Numbered from the stretch's first letter, positions 1 through 8,588 are shown. The stretch: 64,000 nucleotides of DNA from Thalassomonas viridans (GCF_000948985.2 NZ_CP059733.1:1178001-1242000); one strand, 5' to 3'. Notes: generated by a model not told the origin, from the letters alone. Made by a program: numbers and translations.

Positions 1-695
1 GAAATAAATTTGTTTCTTTCAACTAATAAACTAAAAACGCTACGTCGGGAAAAGGGCTGGTCGTAAGAGGTATTAGCTAAGGCTTGTGGCTTGTCTGTAA
101 GAACCATTCAGCGAATTGAAGCTGATGGTAAAGCATCTGCAGAATCAACCCTGGCTATTGCTTCTGTTTTTAATTTATCTCCTCAGGCATTGAAAGCAAC
201 TTCTGATGAAATTGAAGTTAATTGGACGAGGAAAATGATTATGAAAAATACGGTAGCTTTGTTAGTTATTTCTGGCGCAATTGGGATGTTAATTCTTTTG
301 GGAGCAAGCGCAAAGTTCTATATGGATGTGGCTTCTGGTTTATTCTTAGTTTTATTTTTGTACGCCGCCACTATAGTAACTTTGGGACACAGGGAATGTT
401 TAAATCACTAACGGGGCTCAAATATTTGTTTACTGAAGAAATGGTTGGCGGCTCTCAAGCTCAATATTTGGGAAAACTTTATAGTAGCCAGGTTAAGTTT
501 TTGTATGGCGGTGCATTAATAGGCTTAATTATTGGCTCTATTGCAATACTGGGTAATGTTGATACCTATGAGAATTTTGTCTTTCAAAGAGCATCTGCTG
601 TCAATTTAATCGTTTTATTTTATGCCGCAGTGTTAAGCGAAGGGGTGTTTAGACCTTTAAGCATTAAATTAAAGACCTGTGACATAAAAGAATAA
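1..695 (+). pseudogene. Decayed XRE-family HTH / MotA-like membrane protein gene
   Basis: Reading frame 1 from the window edge gives an XRE helix-turn-helix (LKTLRREKGWS, stop, [18 protein letters not shown]). The stop is TAA at 64-66, where the HTH consensus has Gln (the intact relative at 11295 reads GWSQEQLAE), so a CAA-to-TAA nonsense change is the simplest reading. Frame 1 continues through a hydrophobic segment to about 390 and then runs into a stop at 409. Frame 3 carries on from about 390 to 695 with a MotA/TolQ-like hydrophobic tail (GGALIGLIIGS, then LSEGVFRPLS). Two independent lesions, one nonsense and one frameshift, argue for a dead gene rather than a sequencing slip. The 5' end lies at or before the window edge. 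A short product from a TTG at 91 cannot be excluded, but it would lack half of the HTH. Confidence 0.7.
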
Positions 696-1229
696 TTCTG
701 TGAAATGATGCTGATGAATGCTGCTAATAAAGTCGTCAACCATCGGGACATAGTAATAAGTAATAGTTGGGAAGCTTGATATCTGCATGTTGAAAAGCAA
801 CTTAATCTCTACCAAGCTAAATAAGCTATCGGAAATATTGTTAGCAAGCCAATATCTGAAAAGAGATTTATTTACCAATATTTAGTTACTTGAGGGCACC
901 AAAATGTCTTATGTTGATGGTTTTATAGCGGCTGTACCTACTACAAACAAAGATAAATATTTAGAGCATGCAAAAACTACTGCTGTTGTATTTAAAGAGC
1001 ATGGTGCATTAAAGGTTGTAGAAACCTGGGGAGATGATGTTCCGGAAGGTGAGGTAACTTCATTTCCAATGGCTGTAAAAAGTAAGGAAGATGAAACCGT
1101 AGTTTTTTCCTGGGTTATCTGGCCGTCTAAAGAGGTTCGCGACGCAGGCTGGCAAGCCATGATGGAAGATCCGAGAATGCAGCCGGAGCAAAACCCAATG
1201 CCTTTTGATGGCCGGCGCTTAATTTATGG

Positions 1230-2526
1230 GAGGGCGTTCAAAATTCTGTGTCAGCCTAAAAATCTCTTAAATATCTAGCACTTCATCAAGGCGGCCATCG
1301 AAGTAAATCGCTAACTGGGACAATGTCAGATTCCAGTTTTGAATCGGCATTGTCCACTTCTTTGAAGAATTCAATATGCCTGCATACAGCAGCTTCATCA
1401 AGCTATTTTCATTCGGGAAGGCCCCTTTCGTTTTAGTCAATTTACGAAACTGGCGATGGACGGCTTCAATGGCATTGGTCGTGTAAATGGCTTTTCTGAC
1501 GTAATCCGGATATTTAAAATAGACACTTAAATTTTCCCATTTGCGGCGCCAGGACTGTAAAACAAGCGGGTATTGGCTTCCCCATTTGAGTTCTAATTCA
1601 TCCAGTGCCATTTCTGCTGCTTCCCGGGTTGCAGCGCGGTAAACAGGTTTTAGGTCATGCATGAAGGCCTTTTGATTTTTTGAGGCGACATACTTCATTG
1701 AGTGACGGATTTGATGAATAACACACAGCTGAACCTCGGTATCCGGGTAAATGGTGGCTATCGCTTCCGGGAACCCCGTCAGGCCATCAACACTGGCGAT
1801 GAGGATATCCTTCACGCCACGGTTATGAAGGTCAGTCAGCACAGACAACCAGTAATTAGCTCCCTCACTTTGTGAGATGTAGAGGCCCAGCAGTTCTTTC
1901 TTCCCTTCAACTGTTAACCCCAGGATGCTGTATACGGCCTTGCTGACATAACGGCCGTTGTCTTTAACTTTGTAGTGAATAGCATCGAGCCAAACAAAGG
2001 GGTAAACCTCATCAAGTGGTCTTTGTTGCCATTCTTTCATCTCGGGTATTAACCGGTCAGTAATACCGCTGATAGTCGCTTGAGAAACCTCTAAGCCATA
2101 CATATCACTGACATGCTGACGTATATCGCTGTAGCTCATGCCCAGGGCAAACATCGATAAAATTTTACTGTCAATTTCATCGGTAAGCTTGGTTTGATTC
2201 TTCTTTATCAGCTGCGGTTCGAAGCTGCCTGTGCGGTCTCTTGGCGTATTGAGTTCGAAGGTACCGGATGAAGATTTAACGGTTTTGGTTGTTGAGCCGT
2301 TCTTACGATTCGGCTCTTCGCAACTCTCTAAATGCTGCTCTAATTCAGCCTGGAGGGCTGCTTCTGTCAGTTGTTTGATTAATGGTGTAAGAACGCCATC
2401 TTTACCATTAAGGGGTTTACCGGACTGTAATGCTTTTAAAGCAGATTCGAAATCAAACGAGTTGGACATGTGTCATTTCCTTTTTCTAATATACTACTGA
2501 AATGACACAGACTTTTGAACACTACC
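1230..2526 (-). mobile_element. IS256-family insertion sequence, 1297 bp
   Basis: The element is bounded by imperfect inverted repeats: GTTCAAAATTCTGTGTCA near the left end and, on the complementary strand, GTTCAAAAGTCTGTGTCA near the right end. An 8-bp direct repeat, ATTTATGG, flanks it. It carries one transposase gene on the minus strand. Size, inverted-repeat type and 8-bp duplication fit the IS256 family. It sits inside a DUF1428 gene. The exact outer bases of the inverted repeats are inferred from the target duplication and could shift by one or two bases. Confidence 0.85.
1267..2469 (-). CDS. IS256-family transposase (mutator type)
   Basis: This 400-residue DDE transposase catalyses cut-and-paste or copy-out movement of the surrounding IS. 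The N-terminal part has the family pattern LTEAALQAELEQHL. The catalytic Asp lies in VWLDAIHYKV (about residue 162), a second Asp in IASVDGLTGFPEA, and the Glu in TTNAIEAVHRQFRK. Length and motifs are those of an intact IS256 transposase, so the element may be active. The start ATG lies about 57 bp inside the right end. The 3' end reaches within 40 bp of the left end, which explains the foreign tail on the interrupted DUF1428 gene. Confidence 0.95.
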   Translation of the reverse strand: MSNSFDFESALKALQSGKPLNGKDGVLTPLIKQLTEAALQAELEQHLESCEEPNRKNGSTTKTVKSSSGTFELNTPRDRTGSFEPQLIKKNQTKLTDEIDSKILSMFALGMSYSDIRQHVSDMYGLEVSQATISGITDRLIPEMKEWQQRPLDEVYPFVWLDAIHYKVKDNGRYVSKAVYSILGLTVEGKKELLGLYISQSEGANYWLSVLTDLHNRGVKDILIASVDGLTGFPEAIATIYPDTEVQLCVIHQIRHSMKYVASKNQKAFMHDLKPVYRAATREAAEMALDELELKWGSQYPLVLQSWRRKWENLSVYFKYPDYVRKAIYTTNAIEAVHRQFRKLTKTKGAFPNENSLMKLLYAGILNSSKKWTMPIQNWNLTLSQLAIYFDGRLDEVLDI

Positions 2527-2622
2527 ATTTATGGTGGTTTTAATGTAATTCTCGATGAATGATACGTGCGTAATAAGGTGCTACGGTTTTTAATTTAGTT
2601 GAGTTATTTGTCTTTGATATAA

Positions 2623-3048
2623 TTGCAATTAATCGTAATAACATGGATGTTTTTAATGATATATTTTGCGCGATTTTTCTTTTGGTTTCTTTTGCTTAGC
2701 AATTTGGTAGCAGATTATTTTGCGGCGGTGTCTACCGAGCAAATATTCACAGAAATATTTTTTCCTTTTATAGAATCATTCCAGTTTCCTATATTGGTTT
2801 TTACGTTAATTGCCCTCTATGGACTGGGGTATAGGCACGCCATTTTCAGTACAGCTATTTATAGAGTTATTGCTGGATTGTATATCGCCAGTGCGGTTTA
2901 TCATATTTTTATGCCGGTTATCATGTACTGGGAGCAATCAAGCGACATAAGTACAGAGTTGATTATTTTCTTTCTAACTGATTTTTGGATATTTTGGATA
3001 TTGTGGAGCAATGAAAAATGTCAGGATGAATTAGTTTACGCCAAATAA
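2623..3048 (+). CDS. Hypothetical small membrane protein
   Basis: This is an unrecognised protein of up to 141 residues made almost entirely of hydrophobic helices: about four membrane segments, with aromatic-rich stretches such as ARFFFWFLLL and FWIFWILW. The end is short and charged (SNEKCQDELVYAK). The listed start is TTG; in-frame ATG codons at 2647 and 2656 are equally possible, and no convincing ribosome-binding site decides between them. It follows the IS-interrupted DUF1428 gene and has no clear operon partner. The composition fits an inner-membrane protein; no function can be proposed. Confidence 0.55.
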   Translation: MQLIVITWMFLMIYFARFFFWFLLLSNLVADYFAAVSTEQIFTEIFFPFIESFQFPILVFTLIALYGLGYRHAIFSTAIYRVIAGLYIASAVYHIFMPVIMYWEQSSDISTELIIFFLTDFWIFWILWSNEKCQDELVYAK

Positions 3049-3077
3049 AATCAGCGTCCCCTTTAGGAAGCTTATAG

Positions 3078-3338
3078 AGTTTAGGCTATAAGCAGATAGT
3101 AACTAAAAAGAATGCTGAAGAAGTCTATCGTTCACTCGTCCCTTTGTTGCACGAACAGATTAAAATAGGAAAGTCTAACGATGACCCTATGATCCAAAAT
3201 GCTCAAAAGGTATTGGAAGAACTTGCACCTTTCGGGGCTCGCCGGAGAAACTTAAAAAGGTGGTATATTGGAGCCAATACAAAACTGCTTGAACTTCCCC
3301 ATGATCCGGATACATTACCTATTGCTTGTTGGTGGTAG
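3078..3338 (+). pseudogene. Possible gene fragment, unknown family
   Basis: An open frame without a good start codon or ribosome-binding site runs to 3338. Its protein-like sequence includes KKNAEEVYRSLVPLLHEQ and ends LPHDPDTLPIACWW. The frame is open only from 3078, after a stop at 3075-3077; the first candidate start is TTG at 3144, in the middle of what looks like a continuous helix. This suggests a 3' remnant of a longer gene. It lies between two unrelated short genes in a region with other decayed genes. A functional 64-residue protein from 3144 cannot be excluded. Confidence 0.35.
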
Positions 3339-3371
3339 AAGACAGTTTGTTATAAATAAAAGACGTGATAT

Positions 3372-3722
3372 ATGAATATTTTAAAGCAGTCCGATGAAGA
3401 AATACTTAAAATCGCCAACCCCATTTTGGATACCATACTCCAGGGTATAAACGAAAAGAACTGGCAACTGTTTTCAACACATTTTGCCGAGTCGATGAAA
3501 ACCGATGAAGCCAGGAAAAATATTACAGAGCAGTGGGCTAATCCTGAACTTCCACAACAATTTAGTTTAGAGAGGGAGTTTTTGGCTGTGTTGAGACAAA
3601 AAGATTGTGTGCTGGTTCTGTGGAAAAATCAAAGCAATGATATTGAAGGTGAGTGTTTAGAAATGCTGTATCTGCAAAGCCAGGGGGAGGAAGTGAAGGT
3701 TATAGGTACCTGGACGAGATAA
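3372..3722 (+). CDS. Hypothetical cytoplasmic protein, 116 aa
   Basis: An unrecognised soluble protein with a helical N-terminus (DEEILKIANPILDTILQGINEKNW) followed by alternating strands, LAVLRQKDCVLVLWK and EEVKVIGTWTR. The layout resembles the small NTF2/SnoaL-like alpha+beta fold (helices, then a sheet), but this is a guess from pattern only. There is no signal peptide or membrane segment. It stands alone between a probable gene fragment and an acyltransferase gene, all on the plus strand. Confidence 0.6.
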   Translation: MNILKQSDEEILKIANPILDTILQGINEKNWQLFSTHFAESMKTDEARKNITEQWANPELPQQFSLEREFLAVLRQKDCVLVLWKNQSNDIEGECLEMLYLQSQGEEVKVIGTWTR

Positions 3723-3817
3723 TTTTTTTAAACCTAAACTGTTATGGTTACCCGGACCGCTAGTTATCGCTGAGTAAGCAGATAAAAGAATAATAATACG
3801 TATTACCGGAGCCCATC

Positions 3818-4879
3818 TTGGAAATAAGAAAATTAAACATGCTGCGGGCACTGGCGGCCCTGATTGTGCTGATAAGCCATTTTAGCGATGCAGCCGGTTG
3901 GTTAGATGCCTGTTTGGGAGGGCGTGCAGGCCAATACGGCGTAATGCTGTTTTTCTTGCTGAGTGGCTTTTTAATGTCTTATCTCTATTTTGACAGGGAA
4001 TTCAGTAAGCAGAATATTAAGCAATACGCACTCGCCAGGGGGGGAAGAGTTCTGCCGCTGTTTTTGTTGGTTGTGTTTATTTCTTATATCTCGCCATTTT
4101 TCGGATATGAAGGTTTATATCCGATCTCAGAGTTCGAAACCCTGGTTTCCCATTTAGTCTTTATCTATGGCGATAGTGTTTTATGGACGATTGCCCCTGA
4201 GATACATTTTTACGTTATTTTTATCGGCTTGTGGTTTCTGGCTTCCTGGAGGCCGGGGTATATTTATGTGCTGATTGCGGCAAGCCTTGTTTTATTGTTC
4301 TTAGCAAACTTTCCCCGCCCGCATGGCAGCATTCAAGGTTTTCAGTATGATTTGCATCTGTTCAGGAGCCTGCCGTATTTTCTCGTAGGCGTGCTTTTGG
4401 GAATGCACTATAAGTCGTTTAAAGTACCTGAATACCTTAATAAAAGTTGGTTTATTCTTGCGCTGGTCTTAATACCTGTCATGTTTCCTCAATTCTCTCC
4501 CGTTGTTTCGGATGCTAAAACAAGAATGTGGCTGAGTTATGAGGTGTTGTTTGTTATGTCGGCAGTGTTCTTTTGCATTGTTTTTCTGGTACCGGACAGG
4601 AGCATTATGCTGTCGAATAAATTAGGTGATTTTCTTGGCAGGATCTCTTATTCACTTTATTTGCTGCATATGCCTATTTTATCGACGGTGAACGAGCTTG
4701 ATATTCAGGTTGAAATGAAGCTTTTGCTATTTTTGCTGTTAAGTGTTGTTGCAGCTTTTATATCTTATGAAACGATAGAAAAACCGGTATTAAAGCTGGT
4801 AAGAAGTGTTGCGGCTAACAAATATAGTTCGCAGCCAGTTGATAGCGTTATAGCGCAACCAGGTCATGCAAATAGATAG
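3818..4879 (+). CDS. Acyltransferase family 3 membrane protein (OafA-like)
   Basis: This is an integral membrane O-acyltransferase of the Acyl_transf_3 / OafA-YrhL family, which transfers acetyl or other acyl groups onto surface polysaccharides or similar acceptors. The N-terminal hallmark RALAALIVLISHF, with the conserved His at about residue 22, and about ten hydrophobic segments are visible; GRISYSLYLLHMP near the C-terminus is also typical. The start is a TTG at 3818 (MEIRKLNMLRA); an ATG at 3839 would remove the conserved charged lead-in, so the TTG is preferred. The length (353) is normal for the single-domain form without an SGNH domain. No glycan genes are nearby, so the acceptor is unknown. 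Confidence 0.85.
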   Translation: MEIRKLNMLRALAALIVLISHFSDAAGWLDACLGGRAGQYGVMLFFLLSGFLMSYLYFDREFSKQNIKQYALARGGRVLPLFLLVVFISYISPFFGYEGLYPISEFETLVSHLVFIYGDSVLWTIAPEIHFYVIFIGLWFLASWRPGYIYVLIAASLVLLFLANFPRPHGSIQGFQYDLHLFRSLPYFLVGVLLGMHYKSFKVPEYLNKSWFILALVLIPVMFPQFSPVVSDAKTRMWLSYEVLFVMSAVFFCIVFLVPDRSIMLSNKLGDFLGRISYSLYLLHMPILSTVNELDIQVEMKLLLFLLLSVVAAFISYETIEKPVLKLVRSVAANKYSSQPVDSVIAQPGHANR

Positions 4880-4929
4880 TAAAGCGGACGTTTTAGTTGT
4901 TATTGGCGAAAAATACAAAGGAGAGTAAA

Positions 4930-5325
4930 GTGTCGAAGTCTGCGGCAATTACGATAAATAATGAGTTTTCAAGAGTAAAGTTTTTAAAAGGCAGAACGCC
5001 GGAAACTACGGATGAGGAAGCCAGGGATGCTTTCGCATTATTGTCTGAATACCGGGATGGCGGGGTATATATTGCCCATTATTCCGGGTTCAGTGAGTGG
5101 GAGAGACATCCTCAGGGGGATGAGTTTGTTCAGGTGGTCGAAGGCAGTACGACTTTGATTCTTTTGGAAGAAAGCCAGGAACGCCGTAATGCGTTATCTG
5201 CCGGTCAAATGCTGGTGATCCCGCAAGGTGTGTGGCATCGTTTTGAATCTCCTGAGGGGGTTAAAGTGATGACAATTACACCGCAACCAACCGAGCATAG
5301 TGTTGAGCACCCGGAAGCTAAATAA
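4930..5325 (+). CDS. Cupin-domain protein
   Basis: A small single-domain cupin of about 131 residues. Motif 1 reads HPQGDEFVQVVEGS and motif 2 reads MLVIPQGVWHRFESPEG, giving the His/Glu/His set expected for a metal site in the beta-barrel. GTG at 4930 is chosen as start because a good GGAG lies 5 bases upstream; an upstream TTG at 4897 has no such site. Many such proteins are dioxygenases, isomerases or simple sensors; nothing here fixes the substrate. It is followed 33 bp later by a thioredoxin-like gene and a PhyH-like gene, which may be co-transcribed. Confidence 0.8.
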   Translation: MSKSAAITINNEFSRVKFLKGRTPETTDEEARDAFALLSEYRDGGVYIAHYSGFSEWERHPQGDEFVQVVEGSTTLILLEESQERRNALSAGQMLVIPQGVWHRFESPEGVKVMTITPQPTEHSVEHPEAK

Positions 5326-5358
5326 CGAACTTTTAGATGATTACAGGGAATAAAAAAT

Positions 5359-5697
5359 ATGAAAATTACAACCACGGGATTTAACCCGGATTATACCGAA
5401 GACGCACCGACCTTTGAGCAGGTAAGCGAATTACCAGGCGATGCAATTCTTGAGTTTGGCGCTCCCTGGTGCAGTCACTGCCAGGAGGCCGCACCGGCAG
5501 TGCAGGAAGTGCTGACGGAATATTCGAACCTGCCCCATATCAAGATATATGACGGCAAGGGGAAACCTTTGGGACGGGCCTTTAAGGTGAAGTTGTGGCC
5601 GACTGTGATTTTATTGCGTGACGGTAAAGAGCTGGCACGCCTGGTACGGCCGGTATCTGCTGAAGAGGTTCGTCAGCTGGTGTCGAAAAATCTATGA
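5359..5697 (+). CDS. Thioredoxin-family protein
   Basis: A 112-residue cytoplasmic thioredoxin-fold protein with the redox motif WCSHC at about residues 37-41 (FGAPWCSHCQEAAP) and the cis-Pro region KLWPTVILL. There is no signal peptide, so it should act in the cytoplasm as a thiol-disulfide reductase. CSHC differs from the CGPC of classic thioredoxin, which would shift its redox potential. An AGGGA ribosome-binding site precedes the ATG. Its stop codon overlaps the start of the next gene (ATGA), so the two are almost certainly translated together. Confidence 0.85.
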   Translation: MKITTTGFNPDYTEDAPTFEQVSELPGDAILEFGAPWCSHCQEAAPAVQEVLTEYSNLPHIKIYDGKGKPLGRAFKVKLWPTVILLRDGKELARLVRPVSAEEVRQLVSKNL

Positions 5698-6464
5698 AAA
5701 ATGAATACGCAGCGAACGGATATTTTGTAGTTAAAGGCTTATTTAAGGCGGATGAGCTGCAAAAGGTGCGGGAAGTTTTGCTGGAGTTTCATGCTTCGTG
5801 GCAGCAAAAAAATGCAGCATTTTATGCCGAGAAAGCCATTAATTCAGCCTACCTTACCGGCACTGAGCATTTGGGTGAGGCTGGCAGAAACGTGTTGTTT
5901 CGCCTTATAGGTTCGTCCCGGCTGATGGATATTGCAGCTACGGTTTTGAAGCGCCAGCCAACCTTTATGAATACGCAGTTATTTTTTGATCCTGTTAACA
6001 AGTCGCAAATGAACTACTGGCACAGGGATCCGCAATATCATTTGTCTGTTGAAGAGCAGCAAGCGGCGCTGGCCGGGCCGGATGTTGTGCATTTTCGGCT
6101 CCCTTTAGTTGATGAACCCGGCATAGAGCTGGTTCCCGGCACGCATCAACGATGGGACAGTGATGAAGAGCTTGAGATCAGGTTAGAACAAAATGGTCGG
6201 AAAAATCATGAGCCTTTGTCTGGCGGCGTAACCGTAGAGCTGGCGGCGGGAGATTTATTGGTGTTTTCTGCCAATATGATCCACCGTGGGTTGTACGGCA
6301 ACGGGCGTTTGTCATTGGATATCTTGTTGTGTGAGCCGGAACCGGACCTGGCAAAGTTTGTCCGTGATGATTGCCTGCCTGATCGAGAAGTTATGGCGTC
6401 CCTTGAAAATGCCGGTGCTTTTGAAAGCACTATCGCAATTAAAAAGAATATTGGCGGCTACTAG
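5694..6464 (+). CDS. Phytanoyl-CoA dioxygenase (PhyH) family protein
   Basis: A 256-residue Fe(II)/2-oxoglutarate-dependent oxygenase-like protein. The metal-binding His-x-Asp lies in NYWHRDPQYH, the distal His in ANMIHRGLYGNGR, and the Arg after it (NGRLSLDI) suits 2-oxoglutarate binding. VELVPGTHQRW is also typical of the family. The substrate is unknown. It overlaps the thioredoxin-like gene by four bases (ATGA), so the pair forms one translational unit; the upstream cupin may belong to it too. The linkage of a thiol reductase to an iron oxygenase could mean reductive maintenance, which is inference. Confidence 0.8.
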   Translation: MKNEYAANGYFVVKGLFKADELQKVREVLLEFHASWQQKNAAFYAEKAINSAYLTGTEHLGEAGRNVLFRLIGSSRLMDIAATVLKRQPTFMNTQLFFDPVNKSQMNYWHRDPQYHLSVEEQQAALAGPDVVHFRLPLVDEPGIELVPGTHQRWDSDEELEIRLEQNGRKNHEPLSGGVTVELAAGDLLVFSANMIHRGLYGNGRLSLDILLCEPEPDLAKFVRDDCLPDREVMASLENAGAFESTIAIKKNIGGY

Positions 6465-6679
6465 CCGATTGCAGTGTTGTGATATTCGTGAAAGATAGCT
6501 CTGCCTGAGTCAGCTCCCACCCTTTAAGTGAATGTTTTTGTTCTTGCCGGAAAATTGCCAATTGACTGGCATTTAGTGGTTTTAAGCCTATATTAAGAAA
6601 AGTACTGGCTTTAGTTCCTGATTTATATCGGGAATTAATTCTTTTAAGCAGCAGTAATGCATATAAGGGAATATATACC

Positions 6680-7072
6680 ATGAAAAAACTATTACTTACG
6701 CTGTTGGTTGTCTGTATTGTAAGCGCTATTTCTCTCACTATTGTACATTTAACCGGAGGCCTGCCGCCGGATGGACGGCCCGGTTGTTTAAAACTCTTTG
6801 GTATATTGGCTTGTATCATTATCGCTGTGGTGTGCATGGTGCTTTTGGGCAGCCTGCTGCTGAATAAGCGTCATGTTTATTATGGCGGCCTGGTTGTCGG
6901 TTTTGGGGTGTCTACCTGGTTCTCTTCTCGTAATATGCTGGGGCTTGCTTCTTGTCCCGAGGTCTTTCACTTAAAATCCTGTTATGTGGTTTTTGTGAGT
7001 ATGATCGCCTTTACCATACTCGGGGTTATGTATTTCCGGGAAAAAATGAAGGAAGAGGCTGGTGAGCAGTAA
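6680..7072 (+). CDS. Hypothetical inner-membrane protein, 130 aa
   Basis: An unrecognised protein with four likely membrane helices: LLLTLLVVCIVSAISLTIV, then LFGILACIIIAVVCMVLLGS, then YYGGLVVGFGVSTW, then YVVFVSMIAFTILGVMYF. The C-terminus is charged (REKMKEEAGEQ). The ATG is preceded by AAGGGAATATATACC, a good ribosome-binding site, which supports this start. It stands alone, with 215 bp before and 328 bp after it. Confidence 0.7.
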   Translation: MKKLLLTLLVVCIVSAISLTIVHLTGGLPPDGRPGCLKLFGILACIIIAVVCMVLLGSLLLNKRHVYYGGLVVGFGVSTWFSSRNMLGLASCPEVFHLKSCYVVFVSMIAFTILGVMYFREKMKEEAGEQ

Positions 7073-7400
7073 TTGTTTTGCTTGCCGGTGTAAACGAAAG
7101 CCGGCAAGAACACCCGTTGTTTTGGAAGTATAGCCTCATACCGACTCAGCCCTGAATACTTATACTTTCAGGACTGAGCTGCATTTATCACTTTTTCTCT
7201 ATTTACCTACATACGGATTTTCACTGTACTCATGGTGTTTTTCTCCGCAGGGGCACAGGTTTATGTCTCTGAAAATACTGGGGTAATGATGGTCGTCAAT
7301 AAAACTGATAAATCCAAAAAAACAGTTGGCTTTAGCCTTCGCAACGTATAGCCTAGCTTAGGTGCCGTTTGAAGTAGCCTTTTGTTTTTAAGGAAGTTAT
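7073..7400. other. Intergenic stretch with two hairpins
   Basis: No convincing gene is seen in these 328 bases. Two stem-loops stand out: CTTGCCGG paired with CCGGCAAG just after the preceding stop (about 7080-7107), and CTCAGCCCTGAA paired with TTCAGGACTGAG (about 7145-7180). Neither has a clean T-run, so they are possible weak terminators of the preceding gene only. Confidence 0.4.
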
Positions 7401-7718
7401 ATGATTTATACAACCACTGAAACCGTTCCCGGTAAAGAAATTGTTGAAGTACTTGGTGTTGTGACCGGTAACGTAGTGCAGTCAAAGCACATCGGGCGCG
7501 ATATTATGGCCGGTTTAAAAAGCATAGTTGGCGGAGAAATTCGCGGTTATACCGAAATGCTTAACGAAGCCAGGAATATGGCGGTTGAACGTTTAGTGGC
7601 AAGTGCCAGCCAGAAAGGAGCTGATGCGGTTGTTGGCATACGGTTTAGCACCAGTGCCATTATGGACGGTTCTTCTGAGATTATGGTGTTCGGCACTGCG
7701 GTTAAACTGGGAGTATAA
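7401..7718 (+). CDS. ybjQ: YbjQ / UPF0145 heavy-metal-binding-domain protein
   Basis: A 105-residue protein matching the YbjQ (UPF0145) family over its full length: the opening TTTETVPGKEIVEVLGVVTGNVV, then GRDIMAGLKSIVGGEI, NEARNMAVERL and GADAVVGIRFSTS. The family forms a pentameric beta-barrel of unknown role, sometimes called a heavy-metal-binding domain without direct proof. The AAGGAAGTTAT before the ATG is a good ribosome-binding site. The next gene starts 34 bp downstream and may share the transcript. Confidence 0.9.
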   Translation: MIYTTTETVPGKEIVEVLGVVTGNVVQSKHIGRDIMAGLKSIVGGEIRGYTEMLNEARNMAVERLVASASQKGADAVVGIRFSTSAIMDGSSEIMVFGTAVKLGV

Positions 7719-7752
7719 CTGCTTAAAGCAGTCTTGATGAGCGGGAGTTTGC

Positions 7753-8103
7753 ATGATGGAGTACGCCTCAGGATTAATTAAGTTAAAACCAGGCACTGAG
7801 CATAAGGTGGAGCTGTGGCGGGAGACTATAGCTTCCCGTCTGGATGAAGCCGTCGCAACCTTGCAGGACGAAGAGGTGCAGATAGAGTCCTGGTTTAAGA
7901 TAGAAATAAACGGCGATAAATACTTGCTTTGGTATTTGCGCGCCAAGTCGATAAAACGTGTTTTCGAAATCTCCATGCAGTTAAAGCATCCCATCGATCA
8001 GTTTCATTATGATCTGATGGCGGAGATCACCGCAGAGGGGGGGAATATTTCGGCCCAGCCCCTGATTGATATACCGCGTGACACCGGTGCGCGTGCTGTT
8101 TAA
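7753..8103 (+). CDS. DUF6176-like protein
   Basis: A 116-residue soluble protein with the pattern I associate with DUF6176: GLIKLKPGTEHKVELWRETIASR, then EVQIESWFKIEINGDKYLLWYL, then HPIDQFHYDLM. The fold is probably a ferredoxin-like alpha/beta sandwich similar to the Dabb or NIPSNAP group. No catalytic residues are evident and the function is unknown. The start is ATG at 7753 (or the next ATG at 7756) after GCGGGAG. The family name is from memory, so treat it as tentative. Confidence 0.65.
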   Translation: MMEYASGLIKLKPGTEHKVELWRETIASRLDEAVATLQDEEVQIESWFKIEINGDKYLLWYLRAKSIKRVFEISMQLKHPIDQFHYDLMAEITAEGGNISAQPLIDIPRDTGARAV

Positions 8104-8138
8104 TTTTGTCCCTGTGTGGTTGTTGACGGAGTATTATT

Positions 8139-8588
8139 TTGGTTGTTGGTATTAAAGCAAAACTATTAATCAGCGGCGGTGTTATCGCGGCTGTTGCCGC
8201 CATCTGGCATGTGCTCTGTATTTTTGGCGGGCCGTCCTGGTTTGCTTTTGCCCGGGCGCCTCAGCAGATTATTACTTCTGCCGAACAGGGAACCCTGTTG
8301 GCGCCTGTCGGAACCCTTATCGTTGCCGGACTTATGTTTGCCTGCACCTTGTTTGCTTTTTCTGCGACGGGCCTTATCCGTAAATTGCCTTTGCTGACAC
8401 CGGCGCTAGTAACCATAGCACTGCTGTGCACGGTACGTGGGCTGATTGCTGTTCCTTTCTTTTTAACCCCGGCAGGGGCGGATCTCTGGCAGATCATCGC
8501 CAGTTCGGTTTGGTTATATGTCGGCATTTGTTTTATTGCAGGTGCTTTGCTGCAGTTTAGTGCCGGGAAAAAACACCTGCAAAGCTAG
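8139..8588 (+). CDS. Hypothetical membrane protein, 149 aa
   Basis: A four-helix inner-membrane protein: AKLLISGGVIAAVAAIWHVL, then LLAPVGTLIVAGLMFACTLFAF, then LLTPALVTIALLCTVRGL, then WQIIASSVWLYVGICFIAGALL. It starts with TTG at 8139, supported by GGAG seven bases upstream; no ATG lies nearby in frame. The family is not recognised. The stop codon overlaps the edge of a 162-bp palindromic repeat, so the repeat inserted right at the end of this gene and may act as its terminator. Confidence 0.7.
   Translation: MVVGIKAKLLISGGVIAAVAAIWHVLCIFGGPSWFAFARAPQQIITSAEQGTLLAPVGTLIVAGLMFACTLFAFSATGLIRKLPLLTPALVTIALLCTVRGLIAVPFFLTPAGADLWQIIASSVWLYVGICFIAGALLQFSAGKKHLQS

Larger units (their letters stand above)
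904..2562 (+). pseudogene. DUF1428 (YbaA-like) gene interrupted by an IS256-family element
   Basis: 904-1229 encodes a DUF1428-type dimeric alpha/beta-barrel protein: MSYVDGFIAAVP at the start and the family signature NPMPFDGRRLIYG near the end. The frame then enters an IS and gains an unrelated tail ending at 1278. The missing C-terminus is found intact on the far side of the IS: 2527-2562 reads IYGGFNVILDE and a stop, the normal DUF1428 ending. The 8-bp sequence ATTTATGG is present on both sides (1222-1229 and 2527-2534), so precise excision would restore about 118 codons. The function of the family is unknown. The truncated product keeps about 109 native residues plus 15 IS-encoded ones and may still fold. 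Confidence 0.85.

Noticed and set aside
6439..6680. Minus-strand protein-like tail (GLKPLNASQLAIFRQEQK) overlapping the end of the PhyH-like gene and the following gap
   Set aside because: It looks more protein-like than random, but has no start of its own in the gap and runs antisense into a real gene; possibly a fragment, not supportable.
7232..7351. 39-residue ORF with a signal-like start (MVFFSAGAQVYVSE)
   Set aside because: No ribosome-binding site, no recognisable family; could be a decayed fragment. Not enough to call a gene.
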